Of a stretch of 64,000 bases of DNA, positions 1-10,888 are shown piece after piece; position 1 is the first letter of the stretch; every line of letters begins with the position of its first letter. The stretch is from Rhynchopus sp. YZ270_cl-10 (Eukaryota > Euglenozoa > Diplonemea > Diplonemida > Diplonemidae), in contig OZ037840.1 of NCBI GenBank assembly GCA_964035575.1, positions 1,736,001 to 1,800,000 on the forward strand. Reading direction: 5' to 3'. The position numbers and the translations under genes are program-made. The notes below the pieces were generated by a model. That model worked only from the letters and a program-made list of their open reading frames with translations, was not told the DNA's origin and searched no databases.

Positions 1-2
1 AC

Positions 3-254
3 GATGTGTTCAACCACGCGAACGTGAACAGCTGCTGGGAACTGTACGGCATGAAGGACCGTGCACACTACCCCTCCTCTGGAAGCAAGTACGATATGGT
101 TGTGCGCGCTTCGAAGCCGAACGCCATTGACTGGATGACAAACTGGACTGAGGACGAGAAGCCCACCTGCCCAGGAGCGCCTGTATCATCCATCCAGGAG
201 GAGCACAACAGCACTGTCCAGCACATTTACTGGAACCTCACCTTCACAGACTGA
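3..254 (+). CDS. 3' end of an unrecognised protein gene (partial)
   Basis: An open frame enters from the left edge (GAT at 3-5) and stops at TGA 252-254, giving the last 83 residues of a protein whose start lies outside the window. It contains two cysteines, two Asn-X-Ser/Thr sequons near the end (NST, NLT) and several Trp and Tyr, which suits a secreted or lysosomal glycoprotein. I do not recognise the family and assign no function. Codon use is GC-rich at third positions like the other real genes here and unlike the AT-rich DNA that follows, which is the main reason to call it real. Confidence 0.6.
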   Translation, partial: DVFNHANVNSCWELYGMKDRAHYPSSGSKYDMVVRASKPNAIDWMTNWTEDEKPTCPGAPVSSIQEEHNSTVQHIYWNLTFTD

Positions 255-650
255 ACCTAAAACCGAAAACCGAAACCCGACACTCAAAAATGCAGGAAAG
301 CTTTATTTGGGTCCTGACTTACAACAACAACAACTCTTCACAGCAACCGCAAAAGGAAACTTTCCCAAGATGACGTACGGTTTCTATCTTTGCCCAACGT
401 CTATGTATCTGATATAAAAAAAAGTGGTGGAGTACATCCCCGGGTGTCTACACTAACACCAAGACTTTACGACAGTAAACAATTTGATTTTATTTTCGCG
501 ATATTCGCAACGCAGTATCGTATCCGTTAGGGAATGGCGTTGTTGACACACTGTTGGCATGTTCTTCCCGCCTCTAGAAAAAAAACCATGGTGCGTGCGT
601 CCTAGGCGTTTTGCACTGTCATTTTTTTTCTTCCTTTCGACTTCATATAA

Positions 651-684
651 AGATGTGTGTGCACGAGAGGCACATTCATCTTAA
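651..684 (+). repeat. ACGAG stem-loop family member
   Basis: Stem TGTGC/GCACA with loop ACGAGAG, followed directly by TTCATCTTA and a run of A then T. This is the best-formed example of the family, which recurs at 4490, 8731, 8951, 17589, 17910, 19275, 20364, 30218, 38345 and 47125. Confidence 0.5.
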
Positions 685-889
685 AAATTTTTCGTTCTTT
701 TTCTTTCACAGAAATGCAATGTGTGGCATGTACTCTCGTATGTATTGCAAAAGTAAAAACCCCCTGCTACCCCATATGTACTTATTCCTCACCGCCGTGT
801 CTTTGATGAGAATCCCATATAACTGGCTTGTGGCAGCCAAAGTGTTGCTGTTTTTGATTATTTCGATGTCGGTTCTTTGTCAATGTAAA

Positions 890-990
890 CGGAAATGGAT
901 GTAGGACTGCATGGTTTGAGGTCCACCCCATCATTGTACCAAAGGTACACTGTCATGGATGGTCTTTTGTATTCAAGTCAACTCTATTTG
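890..990 (+). repeat. GGATGTAGG dispersed repeat, full copy
   Basis: A ~100-bp unit starting AAATGGATGTAGG, with a GTACC-AAA-GGTAC hairpin in the middle and ending near TTTGTATTCAAGTC. It is shared with 16391-16500 on the same strand and 5665-5780 on the opposite strand. Shorter pieces lie at 9312-9353 and 45622-45670. Confidence 0.6.
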
Positions 991-1097
991 CAGCAGTTTC
1001 CAGAGATTAGCCACAGCCTGATAATGTTTCACACTTACTCCCCCTTATTCACCCTTCGCAAAAACAGCAACAAAAAAAACTTAAAAAAGCTAAACCA

Positions 1098-4000
1098 ATG
1101 AGCGGAAGCGGGAGCACGTATACGTACACCCTCGCGAACGGGTCGCTGCTGTTCCGTTATGTGCTGGAGCCGACGTACAGCAGGCTTGTGGAGTATGTAC
1201 CGCGGTGGTACACACCGAACCAGATGACGCTGACGGGTATTGCGCTGACGGGGACTGCGTCGGCGATGCTGCTGTCGCATTTTCATGAGGAGCGTCCGCT
1301 GAGCTTTGAGTACTTGATGCTTGCGGGTGTGATGAACCTCGTGTACATGACGCTCGACAACCTCGACGGCAAGCAGGCACGCCGTCTCAAGATGAGCAGC
1401 GCCATCGGTGAGTACCTCGACCACGGCGGCGACTGCTGGACGTCCCTCCTCTCCACGTGGTGCATGTTCCGCCTGGCGAAGGTGCCTCTGGTGGACTACA
1501 CGCTGCTCTCGCTTGTCGTGAACACCGCGCTGGTGCACCTCTACCACATCGTGACAGGGAAGTCGACGCTCGGAGGTGATCTGTTCTCAGCAGATGAGGG
1601 CATGCTCACCTTCTGCATCGTTCCGATGATCACTGCTGCGTTTCCGTGGCTGTGGGACGTTGTTGTCTTGGAGGCGGGCGCGACGGAGTACAACGACAGC
1701 CCCGTGATGCTGACCACTGCGCTCTCGTGTGTGTTCGCCCTCGGACAGATTGTGTGCTTTGGGGAGATGCTGCGCTCGCTTGGCAAGGCATGTCTGCACC
1801 CGATCCTGATCCAGCTCGTTGCCACGTGTGCACTCATGGGTTACGGAAGAGATGGGACCGTGCAGTGGGTGCTCACCACAGCCATGCTCAGCTCCTTCGG
1901 TATCCATTATCTCATCTCTGCAGCATGCGTTAAGTATGTTTCGTAAAGGGGGTTGTTTTTTGACATTTTGCATGTTCTGCATGTTCTAATGTGCACAAAT
2001 TAATAATGACACTGTATTCAAAACACCCCACAGAGCCAAGGACGCAGCGCTGACCCCCTTTGCTGCGGGAGTGATGACCCTCGTGCCGATTGCCTGGTTG
2101 AGTGTGCCGGAGTACAGATGCCAGGTTTGTGTTTTGTATTTGACCAAAAAAAGGGGGGTGATCTACTCATGTGGGCAACGCAAATCACTTCTTTGCAGTG
2201 TTCTTTTCAGATAGAAAATCAGTAGCCACGAAAACGAGGGAAATCGGAATATAACGGCTGCGTGGAGTTCCCACAGAGTGGTGTCTACACCAGGCACTCC
2301 GCTAGGTACTAAAGTTCTGTTGATTGTCAACAGAACTTTTTGAAAATGGGGAAAAAAAGAAAAAATAAAAAAAGTTCTGCTAAGTGGTTCAGACCCGTTC
2401 TACCTGTCAAAAAAGCTCAGGAGAAGAAGATATGGAGAGGTGAGTGCTCAAACGTCCCACAAAAGTCAAATTCGGGCGTTGGTAACACCTCGTCCCGAAT
2501 TTTTGTCCGAGAATACGATTACTAATTAGTTACTCCACTAAATAAATCGAGCAAAAATATGGTGAACTCAGCGGAGCCCGGTTTTAAAAGTGCCAAAAAC
2601 GACCTTTTCGTTTTGACGCGTTGTGAGTTCCTCAAATGCAATTTTGAAAGGTAAAAAATTCGGGTTTTCTAAGCACAAGCAGTGTTAAGTCAAAAAATTT
2701 CGCGAAAAAAAAATAGGTTTTTTTTGCGTTAAAAGCTCGGAACCCAGAAACGTCCAATGGCGAAGTTTTTTTCTGGTTTCGTTGCACCCTGTATTTTTAC
2801 TAAAAAATCGAGACAAAGTGATTTTTACCTGGATTTTTGCCTGTATTTTACTAGGGATTTTCCCTTAGTAAAATACAGGGGAATTATCTAACACCTCGTC
2901 CCGAATTTTTGTCCGAGAATACGATTACTAATTAGTTACTCCACTAAATAAATCGAGCAAAAATATGGTGAACTCAGCGGAGCCCGGTTTTAAAAGTGCC
3001 AAAAACGACCTTTTCGTTTTGACGCGTTGTGAGTTCCTCAAATGCAATTTTGAAAGGTAAAAAATTCGGGTTTTCTAAGCACAAGCAGTGTTAAGTCAAA
3101 AAATTTCGCGAAAAAAAAATAGGTTTTTTTTGCGTTAAAAGCTCGGAACCCAGAAACGTCCAATGGCGAAGTTTTTTTCTGGTTTCGTTGCACCCTGTAT
3201 TTTTACTAAAAAATCGAGACAAAGTGATTTTTACCTGGATTTTTGCCTGTATTTTACTAGGGATTTTCCCTTAGTAAAATACAGGGGAATTATCTAACAC
3301 CTCGTCCCGAATTTTTGTCCGAGAATACGATTACTAATTAGTTACTCCACTAAATAAATCGAGCAAAAATATGGTGAACTCAGCGGAGCCCGGTTTTAAA
3401 AGTGCCAAAAACGACCTTTTCGTTTTGACGCGTTGTGAGTTCCTCAAATGCAATTTTGAAAGGTAAAAAATTCGGGTTTTCTAAGCACAAGCAGTGTTAA
3501 GTCAAAAAATTTCGCGAAAAAAAAATAGGTTTTTTTTGCGTTAAAAGCTCGGAACCCAGAAACGTCCAATGGCGAAGTTTTTTTCTGGTTTCGTTGCACC
3601 CTGTATTTTTACTAAAAAATCGAGACAAAGTGATTTTTACCTGGATTTTTGCCTGTATTTTACTAGGGATTTTCCCTTAGTAAAATACAGGGGAATTATC
3701 TTTAAAAAAAAAAGTTGCGTACCGTGCGCCTGCGGCGCAAGCATGTACCCCACCAACGTGGACCATCAACAGAATATTTTCAAAATCGGAAATCCTAGCG
3801 GAGAGCCTGGTCTACACTGCGTTAAAAAAGAAAAAGAAAAATAAAACAAGTTTGATGTAAATTACCAAAAAAAATCAAAAATGACAACTGCGAAAAAAAG
3901 CAAACCCCTTCAATAAGTCTACACTGCGTTGTCAATCTTTCAGAAAAATTAAGAGGCAACTACACTACTCCAACAATTTATCAAATTATTAAATTTGAAG

Positions 4001-4113
4001 AAGAAAAAAACACTCAAACAACACAGATCACTGCCTTGAGCATGGCTGCGCACTTCCTTCAGATGGTGTACAACTGCAACTTCATTACCGCAGAGAAGGC
4101 AAAGAAGGCGTAA
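1098..4113 (+). CDS. CDP-alcohol phosphotransferase (ethanolamine/choline phosphotransferase), three exons
   Basis: Proposed exons 1098-1933, 2034-2124 and 4027-4113 give 337 residues. Residues ~94-118 carry the family signature D-G-x2-A-R-x8-G-x3-D-x3-D exactly (DGKQAR, then G, D and D), the metal/CDP-alcohol site. The remainder is a string of hydrophobic membrane helices. Known role of the family: last step of the Kennedy pathway, moving phosphoethanolamine or phosphocholine from the CDP form to diacylglycerol in the ER membrane. Intron 1 is GTATGT...CAG and splits a Lys codon. Intron 2 (2125-4026, 1.9 kb) follows CAG/GTTTGT, ends CAACACAG, and joins in phase 0 to an exon encoding a hydrophobic segment and a C-terminus ending KAKKA, with lysines at -3 and -5 like a KxKxx ER-retrieval signal. 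Exon 1 is certain. Exon 2 is very likely from frame and sense. Exon 3 rests on phase, splice site, codon use and fit. Ethanolamine versus choline specificity cannot be told. Confidence 0.82.
2311..2339. repeat. Perfect hairpin in intron 2
   Basis: A 13-bp perfect stem (AAAGTTCTGTTGA and its complement) with a 3-nt loop. It lies just upstream of the 406-bp tandem array inside the phosphotransferase intron and may be a remnant of a small inverted-repeat element. Confidence 0.6.
2483..3700 (+). repeat. Three tandem copies of a 406-bp unit inside an intron
   Basis: Units at 2483-2888, 2889-3294 and 3295-3700 appear identical and abut without spacers. Each begins TAACACCTCGTCCCGAA and ends with a ~38-bp palindrome (CTGTATTTTACTA with its complement) close to the unit boundary. 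Each also contains a ~45-bp core (CTCCACTAAATAAATCGAGC onward) that reappears at 54541-54585 in the long-TIR element. The identity of the copies implies very recent amplification. No coding capacity is evident. Confidence 0.9.
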
Positions 4114-4288
4114 AAACAACACCACATTCATCACATAGACAAAATGCTTCGCAAACAGAAAGAAATCGAGGCTTGGGGTGCTATTGAAAGGTGATTAGAA
4201 GTGACGTCCCTGAGGAACCCAGATGACATTTTTTATTCCCAAAAAAAAAACCCCCAAATAAAAGTGTCAACTGAATACAAACAACAGT

Positions 4289-4351
4289 GGAGATTTGCAC
4301 AAACTGTGGCAACACTACCGAGGCAACTACACTACTCCAACAATTTATCAA
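4289..4351 (+). repeat. ~62-bp dispersed repeat
   Basis: The stretch from GAGATTTGCACAAACTGTGG to CAACAATTTATCA matches 32995-33055 with a few changes. Its last ~31 bp (GAGGCAACTACACTACTCC onward) also occur at 3953-3983, inside the phosphotransferase intron. Confidence 0.7.
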
Positions 4352-4489
4352 ACAAAAAAAAAAAAAAAAAAGAGAGTGACAGCGCAAGGCGGCCTTTCTA
4401 TAGAACCGAAGGACACAACACACCCTTCTCCCCCTCCTCCTTCCACACCCCCCCTACCCCCCGAGGCCTTTCCCCCCTAGTCTCTTTTC

Positions 4490-4528
4490 GAGGTGACTAA
4501 GACACAAGAGGCTTAGGTTCATCTCGCA
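4490..4528 (+). repeat. ACGAG stem-loop family member
   Basis: Stem CTAAG/CTTAG around an ACAAGAG-type loop, followed by GTTCATCTC. The preceding GAGGTGA is shared with the 8951 and 38345 members. Confidence 0.45.
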
Positions 4529-5664
4529 ATTTTTTTTTCTCCGCGATTCGTATACTTTCACTGTGAACTGAGAGTTTTTGAATCTAATTCTCCGCTGACC
4601 ATCTAATAAGACGGCGAAGGGGGGGAGCAAAAGATCAAACAACAAAACCCAAAAAAAAAAATAGCTGAAATAGGCGAATTATGCGTTCGCATCATTCCGG
4701 ATTTTGGAAGGGGAAAAAACCAAAGCTATTTCCCCCTTTGTTATTATTGCAACAAAATGCAAAAAAATAAACATTCATTTGTTTTGAAGGTGCATGGTTT
4801 TGATGTACATTGTGCCGCGCCTTCCCATCTTCTTAACGTAATTCGTACAAAATTATCGACGTAAATATGTTCGACCTTTTCAGTATTTTTCTGGAAAATT
4901 TCGACCTTTTTTATGGTCAATAATGTTTTTTTTTGTACGAATACGGTACATTCAAATTTGGGTGTAGAAGAACGCAGTTGTGTTTATTTGCTGTCTTAGG
5001 TATAAGGTAGTGCCCACAACTGGGGATGTGCGCGTGTGTTGTGTGTAATGTCAACAGCGGAGGCTGAAGTAAATTCTCATTTTGTTTGTTTTTTTTGTTG
5101 TTGTTGCCCTCCTTTGGGGGGGGATCAAAAGAAAAAAACAATTTCTGGCCAATGTGGAGCGAAAAGGGCACGGTTAACATCCTTTTTCGCTTTTTTTTTT
5201 TTTTTTTTTTTCGTTTTTTGCCCATGTTCTTCTTCTTACCCACACGGTGGCACAACGGACGCTTTTGGGGGTACCCCCCGCAGATCCAACCCTGAGGGTC
5301 CGTATGGGCCACCGTGCACCCCTGCCGGATTTTGATATTTCTCTTACCTCCAGTAGTTTATACATTTTTTTTTTTGATTTTTTGAGTGATTTTTTTTTTG
5401 TGAACACTCTAGTGAAAGGGATGAATGTGTTTTCAGGAATAAGAAAAATGTACAAATTTGCAGTTGTGATGTATTTGCAAAAAAAAACAACAAAAGAGAA
5501 AGAACCGAATGGAGAGACGCCATCACGCAACCAAAAAAAGGCAGCACAAATCCTTTTCCCCATACAATCACAATCTCTTCTCTCTGCCCTAATTCTCTTT
5601 CGTCGAAGATGACCATGAATGGAGCTACAGTACGCTGTAAATCAATTTGAGAGCGAAAACAAAG

Positions 5665-5780
5665 AGTAAACCTGAAACACAAAACCCCTCTCATGAACAG
5701 TGTACCTTTGGTGCAAATGACCGGGTGTACCGTGGGGTGGACCACAAACCATGCAGTCCTACAAATCCATTTCGTGGTTC
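5665..5780 (-). repeat. GGATGTAGG dispersed repeat, minus-strand copy
   Basis: Read on the minus strand it matches 890-990 and 16391-16500: ATGGATTTGTAGGACTGCAT, the GTACC/GGTAC region, then a TTCATGAGAGGGG block. A tRNA-Ser-like remnant lies ~45 bp upstream in the same orientation. Confidence 0.55.
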
Positions 5781-5821
5781 ATCTCTGCAGCAAAATGCAA
5801 ATACAGTACAGTGAACAGACC

Positions 5822-5870
5822 GCTGACGGGTAGGGTTCGAACCTACGCGGTGGATTTCATGTCCAGAAGA
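5822..5870 (-). pseudogene. tRNA-Ser(UGA)-like 3'-half remnant
   Basis: On the minus strand there is a perfect T-arm (GTAGG-TTCGAAC-CCTAC) preceded by CCGC and a TGGA/TCCA anticodon stem with loop CATGAAA. That loop is one base from the usual tRNA-Ser(UGA) loop, with A where U33 is invariant. The variable arm is too short for tRNA-Ser, and no matching 5' acceptor half or D-arm is found. It is best read as a broken tRNA or the head of a tRNA-derived short element, not a functional tRNA. Confidence 0.4.
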
Positions 5871-8454
5871 TGGCTACTTTGTGCTACTTTATCCAGGTTT
5901 TGACAACATCAAAATTTTTTTCCATCCCCTTCCCACACACACCCCCCTCTACAGTGCGAATTCCTCCCTCCCCCTCCTCCCCCACAGAAACCTATTTTTG
6001 TTCCCAGACATCCCCTGTTTCGTTTTCCCCGTTTTCCTTGTGTGAAGATAGCTATTGACACTGTAGTATTTTTACTCTAATCCTTTCACTCCCTCTCTCT
6101 CTCTCTCTCCCAAAGGGAGCCTTCACCTAACCACTACCCCCCCTTTGGAGGGGTTGCTCCGTACCCTATCCCTTTCTTAATCCAATTTCTAATAATTCGC
6201 CAAACACAGCTGTTATGCTTGCTTCTGTTTCTGCCATGTGTTCCTGCACCAGACGCGCTGTCTGGGGCACCTACATCTGCACCTACCCTCCCACCCCGCC
6301 CACCCCTGCCTGCTACGTTGTTGCCCACACCGATCCCTACCACAGCTCCTTCGACGGCAACGCCACAGTCTAAGGATATGACAGAGGGACCGATACCTAC
6401 GCCCCCACCGATCAATGTGACCAGGTTGGTCGGGCCGAATCTGTTTAACGGAAGCCAAGGGGCGGATGCGATGCTTATTATCGTGGCTGAGGCGGGAGGG
6501 ATGCTTTCGGTGATCGTTGCGCGTTGAATGTCTGGATGGGCCACGTTCTCCTGACAGCCAGGTGCCGTTTATGCTGCATCCTACTGGGCTTCGTGTTGCA
6601 GGGAGCTATCGTGTTGGGAGTATTGTGGGTAACGTTATGCTGTCGGTTGGGTGGTGTGTGGTGGTGTTGGGGGTGGTGTTCGTGTGCACGCCAATGGCGG
6701 GGGGGTCTGCGAGGGATGGGTGGCGCGAGGCGACCGCGCGGCTGCGCTTTCCTTCCAGCTGCTCTCTGGTCCCAGCGTACTTCTTGGCAGCGACGTTTGG
6801 CACCTCAGTCAACATTCTCTTCACCGGCACCGCTGCGGCAGAGGTGGGGGTTGCGATGTGCGGCGTGGTGCTTTCCCTGTTTCTCGTCTTTCTCGTCTAT
6901 TCTAATACACGCCAATGGAGGTTCCAATCCACTCTACGGTACGTTGAGTTTCGGGAGTGCCGCTGGACGAAGCTGTTGTGGTATATCTTTGGGTCAGAGA
7001 TATGGGAAAATGCGGAGACGAGGGGAGTGCTGTTTGAAAGCTATGCGATTCGTGACGGAAGTGCGGTCTGGGGTGCTGGGGTGACCCGGCGTGGACGCTA
7101 TGCGCTAGTCGAGTACGGCCAGGTGCTGGTCCTCGTAACGATCTCTGCAGTTCACGTCACCACCTGGCAGACCTGTGCAGTAAAGACCGGGCTTATCTCT
7201 GTCGTATTCTTCGTGCTTGCGGCAGCAACCCACCATCAGCAACCCTTCATCGCAACCTTTCTGAACCATGTCGTCTTCGTCTCCCACACCGCCTGCGGTG
7301 CTGGAATGCTCATCCTGACAGCCCTCTTTGTTGCCGAAGGGGCGAACCTACAGCTGCTCTTTCTTGCTTCGAACCTCATCTTCGCTGGACTCATTTTGAA
7401 CTACACTCGCGGCAGCTACGATGCCATGATGTATTTTCTTCATATCTGCAAAATCAGCCCAAAACGTTGGCTCGAATATAAAGACAAAGACGTTCTCTGT
7501 GAAGTGTCCTGCGAGGATAATGACATCACAGTCCGCACCGAAGCATGCGACACAACAAGCAACCACTCGATGCAACTTCTCGAGAGCGGCGGTATCAAGC
7601 GTCCACAGCGCGACCACTCCTGCACCTCCTCCAATGGCTCCTCCGGTGTTCATGTAGGTGGGGACACACAGCACAGCCTTGCAGAACTACAGCGTGGAGG
7701 CAACCAGGCTGTGCCCACCACCCTCGTCAACTCCCCAATCGAACACCCTCTGGTCGCGCGCTCCTCCTCCCGTCGTCTCTCTCTCAGCCCTCTGCCTCTC
7801 GGGGGCGCAAGAGCCTCTTCAACTTCATCGTTTTCTGGCCTCTCTGGGAATAGGTCTGTCACACCACCGTCGAGGAGGAATTCGTTGCCGAGGGTGCGTC
7901 GTGCGCAGACAGGGATTTCGCTGTCGGGTCGTGGTGGTGTCATAGGGAATGCAGCAGAGGGGTTGTTGACACCGCGGGAGGATGCTGAGGAGGTGCTGGG
8001 TGCTGGGGGAGAGGGGGAAGTCGAGGAGGAGCAAAAGGCACCACAGAGGGCGTCCTCGGCACGGAGAAGCCTTGCTTCGATGGCAAGACCGAGGTCTGCA
8101 ACGCATGACTGTGGTGCTCCGGGTGCACGTGGAAGGGAGAGGGCTTCTTCGTTGTCGCCGGCCGGAGGTGGCAGAAGTGGAGGTGGAGGAGGAGGTGGAG
8201 GAGGTGGTACCGTGGGCGAAAGAGACAGATTTTCTTCGGTCCCACGTAGTAGTGGCATGTCCTCTGGTCTTTGCGCCCTGCGTCCCCTGGTGAAGTCCAG
8301 TTCTGCTCTAAACATGACTTCAGAAAGAGAAGGTGATAAGGAGCTGGGTGAGGAAAGCAGTGCTGGCATGGCGGGACTGAGCATGGAGGAGATCCCCTTA
8401 GGAGCGTTGCCGCTGCGTAAGGTGCAGACAGGAAGGTCTTTGGTGCATCTTTAA
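5870..8454 (+). CDS. PT-rich multi-pass membrane protein, short paralogue with a reading-frame break
   Basis: Proposed exon 1 is 5870-5896 (nine codons, CAG/GTTTTG donor). Exon 2 starts at 6210 after AAACACAG. Joined in phase 0 they give a convincing signal peptide running into a Pro/Thr-rich stretch. The frame then stops at 6525-6527, while homology to the giant paralogue at 14400 onward continues in another frame from ~6516 to the stop at 8454. ECLDG followed by VPFMLHPTG parallels ECLNG and IPFLLHPTG. The second part has ~7 hydrophobic helices (nt ~6600-7420), shared motifs such as [10 protein letters not shown] and YIFGSEIWE, then a ~330-residue Ser/Arg/Gly-rich, presumably cytoplasmic tail with a run of 10 Gly. 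It lacks the propeller-like ectodomain and most of the PT stalk of the paralogue. Function is unknown. It may be a pseudogene, a sequencing indel, or a gene with an unusual short intron. Confidence 0.6.
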
Positions 8455-8730
8455 AGTGTTGTAAGTATTCTATTGTTTTTTTTTTTGGGCAAATTGCGAT
8501 AACACGTATACTTTTTTGTTTCCGTTTGCGAAAAACACGTACACAAAAAGTTTTCGTGTTATTGCGGAAAAGTGTATGTGTTAGATTTGCTGTTTTTGTG
8601 GTGACATTTGAGCGCAATTGTTTCTTTGCCTGACCAAGAAAGGTTCCAAGTGACTGGTTGCTCGGGTGTACTTCTCTCTTTATTTGCTTTCCCTCATTTT
8701 CATTTTCATTATCATTTCCATTTCTTAAAG

Positions 8731-8753
8731 ATATGTGTGACGAGAGGCACATA
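8731..8753 (+). repeat. ACGAG stem-loop family member
   Basis: Stem TATGTG/CACATA enclosing a loop that contains ACGAGAG. The TTCATCTT tail is not conserved in this copy. Confidence 0.4.
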
Positions 8754-8950
8754 CCGTGTTTCTAAAAAATATGGACCACAATTATGGACCTTTTGGGATA
8801 TATTTATTTCTATGGACCAATTTTTCTGGCTTATATTTTTTTCAAAACACGGTACATTGTCACACGTTTTCTTTCCATTTTACTCGACATTGACACGTTT
8901 TTTTATTCACTTTTTCCCACACCTGTTTTTACTATATTTTTCACATTTTT

Positions 8951-8988
8951 GAGGTGCACTGAGCACGCGAGGCTTAAGTTCATCTTAA
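8951..8988 (+). repeat. ACGAG stem-loop family member
   Basis: Stem TGAGC/GCTTA (one G-T pair) with loop ACGCGAG, followed by AGTTCATCTTAAAAAAC. It is preceded by GAGGTG as in the 4490 and 38345 copies. Confidence 0.45.
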
Positions 8989-9105
8989 AAAACTTTTCTT
9001 TTGAATTTTGAAAAAATTTTCTCCAAAAAAACATAAAATGGGGTTCACACCAAGCCCCGATTTATTGTTACTATTTTTGCCACGGAAGTTGTGGCCTTTT
9101 TCTTT

Positions 9106-9211
9106 TACCGACCCTCAATCAAATTGTCCCCCCCTGACCCCCTTGAAATTGTCCGTCGGGGCAAAATACCGGTTTTTTTTGGGGGGACAATTTCACGGGG
9201 GAGGGTCGGTA
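9106..9211. mobile_element. Small inverted-repeat element (106 bp)
   Basis: Ends TACCGACCCTC...AAATTGTCCCCCC pair with GGGGGGACAATTTC...GAGGGTCGGTA. The whole element is a near-palindrome with no coding capacity, typical of a MITE or foldback remnant. Confidence 0.6.
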
Positions 9212-9801
9212 TTATGATAGACTATCATAGTCATGTTTACGGGTTTGCGTAATTTAAACCCTGCAACAATTTAACAATTTAACATTTTTCACTTTTCATT
9301 TTATTGGTTCGTGAGGTACACTGTACACGAGAGGGCTTTGTATTTCAAGTCAACTTTTTTTTGTATGCGATTCTGCCGTATTTTTTGACGGCATAATAAA
9401 AAAGATGAAATAGAACTGTCTTCGAAACTTGTTGATTTTTACGCGCCACTATATTTTTCTAGTGTAAAAAGACAAAGTGGAAAGGAACGTATCTATTTTC
9501 TTCGTTTTAGTAATTTTTCTTTTGATCTTACTTTTGATGGTGGCTAAAAAAGGGGGGAATGTCGCACGTTTTTTTTTTACCCTGTTTCCTCATGTTTGGT
9601 CACAGTGTCCAGAGCTGGATGTCATATTGACTATATTGTACCACTCCGAGCAGTGCTGCAAAAACAAAAAACAAACGGCGCGAACTTCACTGTGAAGGGT
9701 GTATGAAAACCCCCCTTGTTTAGCTATATCGTCTTATTTACACAAAATTTTTAAAATGGATTTTTGTCAAGAAAGTCCGTGGGGCAGGATGGGGAGGCGT
9801 T

Positions 9802-9940
9802 CACGGCGGACTCGTCAGGGGGACTACTAGTCCAAATGACTAGTGTTTTACGACTAGTGTCACACCAGTAGCACCACTAGTTTAGCACTGGTTGTTACAA
9901 CTAGTAGTTCCACTGGTAGTCCCCTGACTATTCCGCCGTG
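9802..9940. mobile_element. Small inverted-repeat element (139 bp), CTAGT-rich
   Basis: Terminal CACGGCGGA...TCAGGGG matches the complement of the right end. The interior has many CTAGT/ACTAG motifs in both orientations, so the single strand folds into a long hairpin. No coding capacity. Confidence 0.6.
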
Positions 9941-10229
9941 TTTCATGCGCCAGAGGGGATGGGGGTATGCGTGGGAACTATTCTGTTTTTGTCCCCTCAG
10001 GGAGGTAAACGTTCCCTGCCCCTTTACTAAAATTGCAAAGTTAACACCCTTTTGGCTAGGGTATATAAATGCTGGGCCAGTGGCTTCCCCATGTGAAGGG
10101 GTGCTTTTTGCACTCAGAGCATGAAACAGCGACGAACATCAGGCCAAGAGCTTGCTTCACCTTTGGGTTATATGGTGCACCGCCTGTAAAGACGTCCATG
10201 TAAATCCCTAAGGGGTGAGGCCCTACTTA

Positions 10230-10286
10230 TGCTTTCATCTGGAGGCTGGAGTGGGTCAGTTGGAGGTGCCTGCATCAATAAATTCT
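10230..10286 (+). repeat. GCTTTCATC dispersed repeat
   Basis: Begins TGCTTTCATC, contains GTGGGTCAGTTGGAGGTGCC and ends TGCATCAATAAA. Closely related copies are at 22381-22440 and 46056-46120, with a divergent one at 10509-10575. Confidence 0.6.
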
Positions 10287-10508
10287 TCACTTTTTTTTTG
10301 AGTATGCAATACGTCTGGAAATGAAGGACACATTCTTAGTTATGCATACATCTTCCCCGAGAGGAGGCCGGCTACATTTAAAAAAAACGCGTGTTTGTTG
10401 TAAGTGAGTGGCATTTTGTTAAAACTTTTCATAAAAAAAACCCCCCCTTTTCAAGAAAAGCAGAGGCAAGACACGTTCCTCTCGATAACTACAACCAAAA
10501 AATTGTTG

Positions 10509-10575
10509 TGCTTTCATGGGCCGGTATCGTGCAGTAGAGGTCAGTCGGGGAGTCGGAGGGGTACCTGCATCGAAT
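10509..10575 (+). repeat. GCTTTCATC dispersed repeat, divergent copy
   Basis: Shares GTGCTTTCAT, GGTCAGTC and the GTACCTGCATC block with the 10230 copy but has a longer middle. Confidence 0.4.
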
Positions 10576-10888
10576 AGCTACCGTTTCTTTACCCTGCTTT
10601 TTCCCCCTATCTGTCAACTTTTTCCCCCCCTTTCACCTCCCCTCCTCCACAGCGCAGTGGTCATTTTTTTAAAAAACATTTTTTTTTAGTACCGACTCTT
10701 TACCCAGTACGGCGCAATAATAGTGATTTACCAGCACAAAACAAAAGCCCTATCCCACCATTTTTCCATATCACCCCCCCTTTTTTCTTTAACCCCCACA
10801 AACCGACCACCACACAAACACAGTGCAGTGCAGTAACACCTCTCTCTTTTTCTCCCCTCCCTCCCTCCCCTCCTCCCCCTCCACCCTG

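Larger units (their letters stand above)
255..1097. other. Intergenic spacer, AT-rich
   Basis: No gene is seen. It holds poly-T and poly-A runs, one member of the ACGAG stem-loop family (651-684) and one full member of the ~110-bp GGATGTAGG repeat family (890-990). Confidence 0.6.
4114..5664. other. Intergenic spacer
   Basis: No gene is supported. It contains poly-A and poly-T runs (4352, 5190), a C-rich tract (4425-4480), an ACGAG stem-loop (4490-4528) and a ~62-bp dispersed repeat (4289-4351). Long open frames here are homopolymer artefacts. Confidence 0.5.
8455..10888. other. Intergenic spacer between the two paralogues
   Basis: AT-rich with no gene. It holds two ACGAG stem-loops, two small inverted-repeat elements (9106-9211, 9802-9940), a partial GGATGTAGG repeat (9312-9353), a TATATAAAT box at 10062-10070 and two copies of the GCTTTCATC repeat (10230, 10509). 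The C-rich tract just before 10889 may be the promoter or 5' leader of the giant gene. Confidence 0.5.

Noticed and set aside
2125-2235. Short alternative ends for the phosphotransferase (acceptors near 2199 and 2211)
   Set aside because: They give only a few residues then a stop, whereas the 4027 exon continues the protein in phase with a hydrophobic segment and a dilysine-type end.
4917-5563. Several 100-130-codon frames around 5 kb
   Set aside because: Lys/Phe-rich products of poly-A/poly-T tracts with no protein-like composition.
6503-6562. A 60-bp intron explaining the frame break in the short PT paralogue
   Set aside because: It keeps the frame but would remove a stretch (ECLDG...) that is conserved with the giant paralogue, so a frame error is more likely.
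10041-10290. Possible small nuclear RNA gene (CCTTTTGGCTA as in the U2 5' region, with a TATATAAAT box)
   Set aside because: Only 11 bases match. No branch-recognition sequence or Sm-type site follows, and the TATA box lies inside the would-be RNA.
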